From contig MU006218.1 in NCBI GenBank assembly GCA_010093685.1, positions 1-64,000 on the forward strand: 64,000 nucleotides of DNA. Direction: 5' to 3'. Position 1 is the first letter of the stretch. Each line of letters begins with the position of its first letter. The notes under the pieces are model-generated. The model did no database searches and was not told the origin of the DNA. It saw only the letters and a list, made by a program, of their open reading frames with translations. Source of the DNA: Ophiobolus disseminans (lineage: Eukaryota; Ascomycota; Dothideomycetes; Pleosporales; Phaeosphaeriaceae). The position numbers and the translations under genes are program-made. This document shows positions 37,003 to 46,470 of the stretch, piece after piece.

Positions 37003-37343
37003 CTTGTACAGCAGCAGAGGAACGCGTCCTGCGCCGGCCCGAGCGCGTCAATAGGGCTGCTGTAGGGCGCAGGCTGAGCTACATCGCCTAGCGGGAGTAG
37101 AGGCAACCCTTCGTACAAGGCAAGCAGCTCTCGTCGCTGCGGCGCAGGCATGTAGTGATGCTTCTTGAGGTGGCGATTAAGGCCGTAGACAGCGCAGCAA
37201 TGCTCGCGGCATAGGAGCACGCTGTAGGCTGGATATAGCGTAAAAATAGCTAGAATACCTTCTCTTTCTCCTCTATTACCTTGCATCGCGTGTATAGTGT
37301 GTATAGCGTGTGCGCTAGGTGTGAAGAGCATGTAGAGCGATCG

Positions 37344-37441
37344 CGCAACTATAGTGTCGGTGTTTGCGCAACTATGGTGCCGCGCTAGCGCTGCAGCTAA
37401 TCAGCGATTGCGCAACTATAGTGCCGGGCACTATAGTTGCG
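37344..37441. repeat. Cluster of CGCAACTATAGTG motifs with a perfect palindrome
   Basis: Three direct copies (37344-37356; 37367-37380 with one change; 37411-37425) and one inverted copy (37427-37441). The last two make a perfect 15-bp-arm inverted repeat, CGCAACTATAGTGCC, around a single G. The cluster lies directly upstream of the helicase N-terminal frame. It could be a regulatory array, an element end or a replication-associated motif. Confidence 0.8.
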
Positions 37442-37499
37442 GGTGTTCATATAGAGAGATATAGGAGTTGCCCTAGGTTAGGGCAGTGCCGCAGGGTTC

Positions 37500-38855
37500 C
37501 TGCTGCTCGACGTTTGAGAAGGCTATCGCGTTGTTGCTAGTACAGGTAGCGAGTTTAGCCTCCTACTTAGCCTTTACGGCAGGTAGGATAAGATAGGGAA
37601 ATTTCTTCTAGCACTAGGCTGTACCTCCCTAGTGCTCCTTCTCGCAATGTAAATAGTATGCCACTAGCTAGCGCGGTGTGCGCTCGTTAGACTAGGTAAC
37701 TTAGGTAGTTGTAGTGGATTAAGATTGTGGAGTGGAGACGTCTGATAGAGTAGAGGCTCCCTGCTTACTACCCCCTCGTCCTTGACCACCTCCGTCACGG
37801 CTACGGCCTCGGCTACGGCCGCCGCCGTCACGGTTATTGCTGCCGCTATTGTTGCTTTGCTGCTATCGATTGCTAGCAAAGGATGCAGATTTAACTAGGT
37901 CGTTGCGGCAAGCTTTATTATTAACTTATGAATAACGGAGTTAAGTGTGATATTGCAATTCGAGCAAAGATCCCGGCGGATAATCTGCGTGTACTTAGGA
38001 TAAGCATCCTCGATTACGAGTATGAATTAGTACAGTACGCCCTTCTCAGGCAGCTTAAGACTTATCTCTTTTAGTCGATTAAGGAAAGAGCGGAACTTGT
38101 CATTGAACTTGAGAGTATTAGGGCAGTTAGAGCAGCGGAGTTTAAAGAACTCAGCCTATGCTGTACAGGCTTCATTGAGTCCCTCCTTCTTAAAGCGACG
38201 AAGTACTTCCTTCTATCGCTTGTTGCTAGTAGGTAAACCTTATACGGCTTGCTAAATGTCTAGTAGTAGTGTCTACAGGAGGGCTATATTAATAGATGCA
38301 TTCATCTTTATCTAGGCCTTGCAAAGTGCAGCCTGTTCTTTAGCCTTGTCCTTAATAGAGTCGTTAATAGCCTTCTAATTCTCGTAGAAAACCTTTAAAG
38401 TCTGCATGCGCGCGATGTATTTAGGGTTTTCAAGATTGATTGTTAATATATCGAGTGGCTCAACATTAGGTATAAGGCCTCTATAGCTGGGTTTGTTAGG
38501 CTGTTCTAGGGTGCCGTTTAGAACGTCGTTAGCGTCTAGTATTTGGGCGTAGATCTCTATCGCGGCCTTCTATTTCTTGTAGTTAGAGCTGTTAGCGCTT
38601 AGCTTTAGGATCTAAGCTGCGTTAGAGGTGCCTATAACGTTAGTATAGTATAGGTGCTCGTTTGTACGTCGCGTGCGACAGCTAATTGGCTGCGGTCGCG
38701 CAAGAAGATGTAGTACGCGCTTGTACGTCGCATACAGCAGCTTACTAGCTGCCGGTACGTAAGCGGATAGGGGGAACTCCGAATTTTAGGTTGGAACAGC
38801 GGCCTCTAAGCTTTCAGTACGGGCAAAAGCTAGGAGGTAGAGCCGGGCTTATAAC
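37500..38855 (-). pseudogene. 5' fragment of another copia element (gag, primer site)
   Basis: Minus-strand gag-like text is readable: FNDKFRSFLNRLKEISLKLP (about 38060-38120), ILVIEDAYPKYTQIIRRDL (about 37965-38020), a Gly/Arg-rich RDGGGRSRGRSRDGGGQGRG segment (about 37780-37840) and a Cys/His block near 37600-37660. The 5' end carries GAGCCGGGCTTATAAC (38840-38855, plus strand), the initiator Met tRNA-type primer site with one RIP change. Its LTR differs from those of F1-F4. The element is truncated toward the helicase. Confidence 0.65.
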
Positions 38856-39040
38856 CTAATAGACTGTACAGAGGAGATAGCGCATAGAATAGTAGCAATG
38901 TGATGCATTAGGTGCTAGCTAGCTGCTACGTACGGGTGAGAGAATAGAGATGGACTGAATACACTGTAGGGGCTAGGCCCAAACAGGCTAGACTGCCCTA
39001 AGGGCACGTGATCTATGGAACGGGAACCTAAGGCTGTCGG
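38856..39040. other. Probable 5' LTR of the truncated copia fragment, boundary unresolved
   Basis: Lies directly beyond the primer site, where the LTR should be. No second copy exists in the window, so its far end cannot be fixed. Confidence 0.4.
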
Positions 39041-39177
39041 ATAGTGCTACTTTGCTGGATATGCTTGCGTTTACGCGTTTTCCTTTTAGTTGTTACTGCT
39101 AATTGCTCTTTAACCTCATGAATGCAGGCAACAAGCAGCGCGTTCTAGTGCAGTATAAGTTTAGCTCCTTTTATAAG
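39041..39177 (-). pseudogene. C-terminal tail of a pogo-like transposase (distal part)
   Basis: Minus-strand text GAKLILHQNALLVA-like followed by TTKRKTRKRKHIQQSSTIRQP (read with TAG at Gln), the basic coiled tail typical of pogo/Fot1 transposases. It continues the frame of 55268-55985; copia F4 with TSD CTAAG separates the two pieces. Confidence 0.72.
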
Positions 39178-39182
39178 CTAAG

Positions 39183-39337
39183 TGTAAGCAGTAGGGAGCA
39201 GGTTACGAAGTGTGATTTTGTGAAGTGTATTGTGTTGCGGACTAAGATGTCCGTGATCTAAGCTTATATACATAAAGCGGTAGGCTAATTAGCTAGCGGA
39301 TAATCTACGTGACTATGCAAGGTGCCCTAGGCTTACA
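39183..39337 (-). repeat. 3' LTR of copia F4
   Basis: 155 bp, TGTAAGCAGTAGGG to CTAGGCTTACA on the plus strand; matches 55108-55262 with transition differences. Confidence 0.93.
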
Positions 39338-40131
39338 CACCTCCCTTAGATTCGAACGTATGTAGAAGCTAATATAATTATAGGCTACCCCCTACCCTGT
39401 TTAGGTAGAGCTGCTTGTTTAAGTGCGGTGGGTAGCCGCTTGATTAGAGCAGTGCTAGGTAGGTGATCGTCCGCCGTCGCGATGTTGGTTGACCTCGCTG
39501 ATAAGCGTCCTCAAAAGCATGTAAGATCTAATTTGCTTCTGTTCTGTATAGAGTTTAGTAGTATCCCTAATTTGAAATTATAGAGCATTGTAGAGTGTAC
39601 AGCCTTGTTAAACCTGTAAAAACTATATAGAAGAAACTAGGAAGAGTACTGTACTGTAAGAGCTTATTGTGCAGTAGGAAAAGTACTAAAATGTAAAAGT
39701 AATACCCAATTTTCGTGTCTCTAACGAGGCAGTAGTTTTGTAAGACTGTTAGCGGGCTAGCTTTTAGTCTGTATGTATAAGAGATTAATGTTGTTCTCTT
39801 AAGATTCCTAGCGTAGCTAGTGGTGATGTATATCGACGTGTCGCAGTGAGGTTTCAAGGCGAGGCGTAGCCGTAGTGACTAGTCGAATTGTTTGCTAGTT
39901 GTCGCAGAATAGTATTTGCTTATTGCCTAGATCGAACTCAATGTCTTTAAAGAGTCTCTACCACTAGAGTAGCTCTGTGCCTGCTGAGGATGCAGCGACG
40001 AGCTCAGCTTTAGTAGTAGATTTAGTGACGCATCTTTAGAGTGTCGCTTTCTAGTTAATAGGACCGCTAAACAGAAAGAATATGTATCCTTAATAGCTCT
40101 TCCGTGTAGCCTTGTAGTCAGCGTATAAAGC

Positions 40132-40327
40132 TGTTAGATTTAATGATGTATTAGACCTCGATAATAGATTAGATGAATTAATAATAATGTTGTATTCTAG
40201 TGTTCTCTTAGTTAAGTGCGGAGTTTAACTAGGTGTCAGATCTAGTACTAGTGTGCCAAGGCGCTTGTGCCGGCCCCTCCTGTTTCTTTTAGTGTTAGTA
40301 GCCTTACAGCACCCCTGATATCTAACA
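40132..40327 (-). repeat. 3' LTR of F2 copy 2
   Basis: 196 bp, TGTTAGATTTAATGATG to TATCTAACA on the plus strand. The most RIP-mutated of the F2 LTRs read here. Confidence 0.95.
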
Positions 40328-40399
40328 CACCCCCTTAGCTTAGATGTATTTGCAAGCTAGTAACCTTAGGTGATGATGAGGTCCTTAAGTTTTGCTTGA

Positions 40400-43300
40400 A
40401 GTTCTTCTAATTGTGCCTCCTTAGTCACCTTATGTAGTGATACCTTGACTAATCCAACTTGATAAAGGAAGTTTAGCTACTTATTGCCTAGCAACACCTT
40501 AGTGAAGCTATCTGCAATCATTTCTGATAATTGAATGTATTCTATAGTGATCTTTCTACTTGCAACCTCCTGTCTTATCTAGTGGTTGTAAATGTCTACA
40601 TGCCTAAGCTTTGTTTAAAGCTTTAATATCTCTTTTGTGACTAGTCTAATAGTCTGCATATTGTCGCACTAAATCGTGATTGTGTTAGATAGAAGCTAGA
40701 TTTAGAGCTCCTTAAGTAGGCGTGATGTGAAGAGGGCTTCCTTAGCTACTTAGGATAGGGCTAGGAGTTCTGCCTTAGTGGTGGATGTGGTGACAGTGTC
40801 TTGCTTGCTAGCTCTCTAGGCAATAAGGCTATTAAAGAGCTTAATTGCATAGCCTTAAGAGCTTTTCCTGTCTTGTGTGTTGTCTGCAAATAATGCATTA
40901 CTAGCTACTTAAAGAGTGTCTCCTTCTCTAAGCTAAAGTGCTAGCCACCTTGTGTCTGATAGGTATAGAAGAACGCGGTCTGCGGCATCGTAATGCTCTT
41001 AGGATAGGTTTAAGAGGAAGCGTGCTAAGCGTAAGGTAGCAAAAGCAATGTCTAGTCTAGTGGTGACTGCAGCAAAGAGTAGTAACCTAATTTTGCGTTG
41101 GTATCTGTTGATCTCAGTAGGTGTTAACAGTAAGTTTAAGAGCTTAAGTTTAATAGAACTTATAGGTGTATCATAGCGTAGCTCATGCTTGTCTACTAGC
41201 CTGTGGATTTTGTCTACATATGCAGCTTGTGAGAGATAGATAAGTTCTTTCTTTCTATCTCTTATTACCTTAACTCCTAGAAACTATTAGAGATCTTCTC
41301 CTCTAGTTATAGTATACTTGTCCTGTAGGAGTTTAACTGCTTGTTGTGCTTCCTTAGCCTTGTGTTTAGTATAGGCTAGGATAATGTTATCTACATAAAA
41401 GAAGATAATAATACTGTTCTTAATTATGCAGTAAGGCTCGTAAGGGATGCGTGTAAAGCTAAGGTCTTTAAGAGTTGTTATGAACTCCTTCTGCTAGAGC
41501 ATAGGTAAGATGCGTAATCTATACAAGGCCTTTTAGACCTTAAGGATAATACCTGTCTTCTAGTATCCTTTGGGCATCCTTATGTAGATTTCCCTATCTA
41601 TAGTGGCATAAACAAATGCGTTTGTAATGTTATATTGCTTGAGTTCCAGGTTGTGCTTAGCTGCAATTGCTATAAGCATGCGAAATGATCTGCTAGCTAG
41701 AGTGGCTGCATAGGTGTCTTAGGAAGAGATCTGTCTCTGTTAGTCTCCTCTAACTACAAGGCGTGCCTTGCACTTAAGGAATTAATAATCCTTGTTAAAC
41801 TTATAGGTGTATACCCACATATAGTCTAGGACCTAGTGACCTGTTAGTCTAATTAAGGCATAGGATACTTCTCTCTATAATTCTATTTTTTGATAGCTTA
41901 CCAAATAGTTGCGTTCTGCTTCTTTGAACAGCTCTCCTATTAGATGTTCTTTAAGCTTAGTCTTATAAGTTAGTAGAGGTAGAAGCTAACTGCGGTGTAG
42001 CTTAATGCCTAAGGCAAGCAGCCTCTTTACCTTAGCCTTGTCAACCACTTCTCCTTCATGTTAGCTAACACATCTAGCCTAAGTTCCTACTATAAAGGCA
42101 GCTGCCTATAGGACAGTCTTGGATAAGCATAACTGCGTTAATCCTGTTGCCTTGTTTAGGGTCAACAATGTAGCTAGTAATGCAGCTAGTAGTAGTAGTG
42201 ATAGTGGAGGTGTTAGGTATTTGCCTATAATCTTTCTCCCTATAATCTTCCTCTCTTAGTAATAGCTAGGTAGATTAGTCTCTTCTTAAGCTGTTAAGTC
42301 TTCAGTAGTGTTATCCTCAAAGAATAATTCAACCTCTAGATTAGTTAGTAGTGTTAGAAGCTCTATAGTCTTAACATAAGTTGCAATCTCTTCTAGTGTA
42401 CTATGCATAAGGTTGTCTATTAGGTTCTTAGTCTTGCTATTAAATATTAAGTGCTTATTAAACACAACGTCGCGTGTGCTAATAACCTTAGCTATAGATA
42501 GTATCTAGATGCGATAGATATTAGATAATTTGTATCTAACTAGGTAGCTAACCTAAGCCTTTGGGTCTAGGCGTTAGAGGCGTAATTTCCCTCTATAAGT
42601 ATTATTAGTTATTGCAAAGAACTTGTATCTATATGCTTTAAGATAAGTAAGGTTTAGTTTGCGGAGTTTAGTAACAATTCCATTAGAGAAAGCAATCCTT
42701 GTAAAGAAGGTCTTATATAGTGTCTTCTAGTTGTTAGTGTAATTTAGCGTTCTGTTGTAGAGGTAAACTGCTGCTCTAGTGATTTCAGGCTACAGTTCCT
42801 AGGAGAGGTTAGCATCTAATCTTATAGCGCGTGCCTTCTCCTTGTTTACACCCCCTAAGCGTTTAGCACCTCTATTCTAGGCTTAAGTATTAGGAGCTAA
42901 AGGCTTAATAATAATCCCTTTAGAGTTAAGCCAGCGCTGAACTTGTGGTTTAACAGTGGTAATCTTATTGTCTGCTTTAATAATCTTAATAGTGATGTTA
43001 AAATAGATCCTAAGAAAGATAAAGAAGATCCTAAGTTTATTAATAATAGAGTTAGCAGTTCTATTGTCCGTGAAGTACATGTCCTACTAGAGTCTAGAGA
43101 ACCTATAGGTAATAAGCATTTAACTCTTTTCCTTAGTGATGCTCTGCTCCTTATAGAAGTGGAAGTTAATAGCTAGTCTTTCTCCTAGTCCTAGGTTATT
43201 GTTGTGTAGTGTGCGGCGTATTTAGCGCTTAGCTTTGGCTTTGCTATATAAGTTGCACTCAACTGTAGTGATGCCTTTAATGCGCACCCCCTTAGCTTGC

Positions 43301-45110
43301 TAAACAAGGTGCTTAATAGCTACTAGGCTAGGATAGCCTAAGCGCTTGTGCTAGGTGATAGCTGAGGACCTTTGTAATGCTCTTAGTGTTCTTGAATTTG
43401 TGTAGAAGGCTAAGTTAATAGTTAAGTGGTGTTCTAACACCTATTAGCTATAAAGCTTAGTGAGCCTTCCTAGGATAGATCTATCTAGTCTCCTAAGTGT
43501 AGTGGGTTCATGCTTAGTTTCCCACTATATGCCTAGCTGCCTAAGAAGGCGGAATGATACTAGGTTGCATAGGATATCTAGACAGATAGCAACATCATAA
43601 AGGATGAGCTTAGTTATTCTGCCCTAACTAGTTAGGGATAGGTCTAGTGAACTATACCCTGTAATCTAGAGTTAGGAGTTGCCTGCCTATATAAAGTCGC
43701 TAGTTGTACATAGTCTATTGTTATAGGTGCGCTCTAGGTTGTTAGTGATGTGGCAGGTTAAGCCTAAGTCCATAATAAAGGAGTGTTTCAAAGGGTAACC
43801 TTAATTGCCACTGACTTAGAATAAGGCCTTAGTAATTGCGGTGATTTGCTAGCCTTCTAGTTATTGTTGATTGTTATTAGAGACATCCTAGATAATTGCT
43901 GTCTAGGAGTCTAATCTCTTGATGTATAGAGTTTAAGACTTTAATCTGCTCTTGCTCCTTAATGCTCCTTAAAGGATAGTGTCGTGCTTGCGCTTGTATT
44001 CTACAAGGGTGCGTATAGTAGAGTTTAGCTTCTACTATTTAGGTGCTTAGTCATTATTAATATACTAGCAATCTTTAATGTCATGGACTTAGTCACATGC
44101 TAGGCACTTCTTACCTAAAGATGCCTTATTACTAGCAGGTCTTTTGCTAGACTAAGAGGAGAATTAATTGCTCTTTCTCTTTCTACTAGGGTTTCTTTCC
44201 CTGTATTTAGATAGCGCGCTGTTTTCCATAGCTTCAGAAGCGTCCTTCTAGCTATCCTAGGTAGTTGCACCACTATCAGCGAGAAATAAGGAGTTATTAG
44301 CTACAGCAATAAATGCCTGCTTTTTATTCACTAGTTTCAGCGGATGATTTAGGCTTATGTATTCCTAGAAGCGTTTTATTATCTCCTTTCTTATTATAAG
44401 AGGATTAAACCTTCTAGTATCTTAGAAGGTTGCAGCCTACATAGGTGCTGCCTTGTTTACAGCCTGCAGGAAGTCTTTGGTAATATTGTTAATATCATGT
44501 ACCTTAGACACTCCATGCACTATTGCATCTAATAATGCTTTATTATATTCCACTAGCTATGTATCCTAATTATGTGTATTACGCATAGGCTTAAGGGCGG
44601 TGTAGTAGCGTTCGCGTGTGCGTTCCTTTTCAAGGCGATTATTAACCCTAGCAGTGAGCTTAAGGTTAGAAAGCCACTAGCGTAGTGACTGTTCTAGTAG
44701 GCAGTATGTGCGTTAGAGATAGAGCGCAACTGTTGATTGGATTAGCTAGGTAACATGCTGAATACTCTTCTGTTAAGTATTATATTAGTAGAGATTAAGC
44801 TTGTATCTCTTAGTAAGGGTCTTGTAGTAGTCTATATCCTCCTTGTAGGCTTTCTAGCCTTAGATTAATAGCATAGATAGGCGTGTTGCCTCCTAGATTC
44901 TAGCTGCAGCGCTGTACTAGGATAGTTTAGGCAGGTCTAGCATAACTAGCTTAATCAGGAATAGGACTAGTCCTTCTTTCTTTATATTGTCCTAGATGTT
45001 GTAGGCAGCGCAGCGCGCTTTAACTTAAGTAAGCCAAGTAGTCTAGTTATACTAGTTGCTAAGGATAACGGTTGCATCGCGTAGGTTAATAAGCGACATA
45101 GTGTAGTTGT
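40400..45110 (-). pseudogene. gag-pol of copia F2 copy 2, RIP-mutated
   Basis: Mirror image of copy 1. The integrase block with DNRTANSIINKLR is at 42883-43080, RT near 41380-41420 (FFYVDNIIL-like), RNase H at about 40480-40930 and gag at about 43900-45100. Stops are TAG/TAA only, at partly different sites from copy 1, so the two copies were mutated independently after insertion. Confidence 0.9.
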
Positions 45111-45197
45111 TGAATAGCTTTTGTTAGGTAGCCTTAGTGGGTAGCCTTAGTAGGTAGCCTTAGTAGTAGCTTTAGTAAAGGCAGTGAGACTCTTAAT

Positions 45198-45393
45198 TGT
45201 CAGATTTGATGATGTATTAGACCTTAATAATAGATCAGATAAATTGATAATAATGTTGTATTCTAGTGTTCTCTCGGTTAAGTGCGGAGTTTAACTAGGT
45301 GTCAGATCTAGTACTAGTGTGCTAAGGCGCTTATGCCGGCCCCTTCTGTTTCTTTTAGTGTTAGTAGCCTCACAGCACCCCTAATATCTGACA
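45198..45393 (-). repeat. 5' LTR of F2 copy 2
   Basis: 196 bp, TGTCAGATTTGATGATG to AATATCTGACA on the plus strand. The primer site CAGTGAGACTCTTAAT lies at 45182-45197. Confidence 0.95.
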
Positions 45394-46244
45394 AAAGCAT
45401 TAGTAGCACTAAAGAAGTCTAGCTCTTTGTGATCAACAATGTGAGCGGTGTTAATAGATATTAAAGCGTTGTAGTAGAGTGCTCGATCTTTAGTGTAGTG
45501 TAGATATGCTATCGTCTAATAGGCAGCGTCTATATAGCGTTGGATTAGATTGACAAGGAATTCAGCTAGTTTTAAGTGAGCTTTGGAAACATTAGGTCGC
45601 GTAGCAGTAGCAACATAGCTGATAGATCCAACTAGTTGTGCGTATCTGTTTAGATTGGCCTTGTTCTTTAGCTCGTCTGAAGGAAGTAGTTCCTTAAGAG
45701 GAAGCGGAGTTGCAGGAGGTTAAGTAAATTGCTTTAGCGACAGATATTTAATGCAGAGCTTGTTGATGTACGCTAGCTGCGATAGCTAGATTAATCTAAC
45801 TAACCTATCGCGGTGTGTCTGTATGCCGCAGAAGGTAGATAGCTGTCCTAGCAATTAAATCTTATATTTGCGTAAGAGCTTGCGTTTAAAGTTGTCAAGA
45901 GCGGCTGTATGTGCTGACTTAGCAAGGACTATAATGTTATTAACGTAGAAGAATACTAGTAGCTTGTCGTTTTTCTACAGGCATAGAGTATCTTTAACTA
46001 GTTTAAGTCTAAGCTCTGTAAGAGTCTTCGTGAATTCTTCGTACTAAAGAAGTGGCGAGGTTTTCAAGCCGTATAGTGCGCGGCGTAGCTCCTAAAGATA
46101 ATCTAAATTAGAGAAACCTTCTAGTAGATAGCAGAATACTAGCGTAGCAAGTTAAGCGTTTGTAAACGCGTTGACAGTGTCGTATTGTCGAACCTCTATG
46201 TTAAAGTAGGCAGCAATAGCTATAAGTGCTCGGAATATACGTAT

Positions 46245-46436
46245 TGTGAACGGTCTGTAGGCACTGTATTCTAGCTACCTAACCTAGATGCTATTTACAG
46301 TCGAGATGAAGAGAAAAGGAAGAGTGTGCAGCTATCCTACTTGTTAAGGGTTAGTGCGCGGCCCGTGTGCTCTTGGCGGCGGGGAAGCGACTAGGCTAGC
46401 AGCCTAGTTATGTGGCTCGGGGCTCAGCCCGTTACA
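46245..46436 (-). repeat. 3' LTR of the gypsy element
   Basis: 192 bp, TGTGAACGGTCTGTAGG to CAGCCCGTTACA on the plus strand; differs from the 5' LTR by a few transitions, this copy being more mutated. Confidence 0.95.
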
Positions 46437-46470
46437 TTACCCCCCTCCTTTCCGCTGCGCGTAACTTGAC

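Larger units (their letters stand above)
30383..37331 (-). pseudogene. Telomere-linked RecQ-type helicase with N-terminal DUF3505-like zinc region, interrupted
   Basis: Minus strand, split by a pogo-like element at 33827-35955. N-terminus: zinc-binding CREHCCAV...LNRHLKKHH and RVKMRQHINQQH (37330-36880), then VKVQTFFRERRYVRYF (about 36780-36830) and a Gln/Gly-rich stretch. Middle: the conserved subtelomeric helicase region (ALGINLDTLRLR, LVYCVRVLVAEAFLL; 33790-33660). An acidic poly-Glu run leads into RecQ motifs: LPTGGGKT (I, about 31900), VVIDECHIA (II), LLTATLPPSL (III), GIIYCRSKALCDEIA (IV) and QESGRMRAGG (VI, about 31010). A Cys-containing tail (STCLYC, RKCGIIDYLCERG) ends at 30383. Such helicases mark chromosome ends in many fungi. 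In-frame stops are TAG, consistent with RIP. The start is uncertain. Confidence 0.88.
40132..45393 (-). mobile_element. Copia F2, full-length copy 2 (minus), nested in F4
   Basis: 5262 bp, LTRs 40132-40327 and 45198-45393, TSD AAAGC (40127-40131 and 45394-45398). Exactly the length of copy 1 at 24110-29371; positions map one-to-one (the integrase frame at 26423-26620 corresponds to 42883-43080). Confidence 0.96.
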
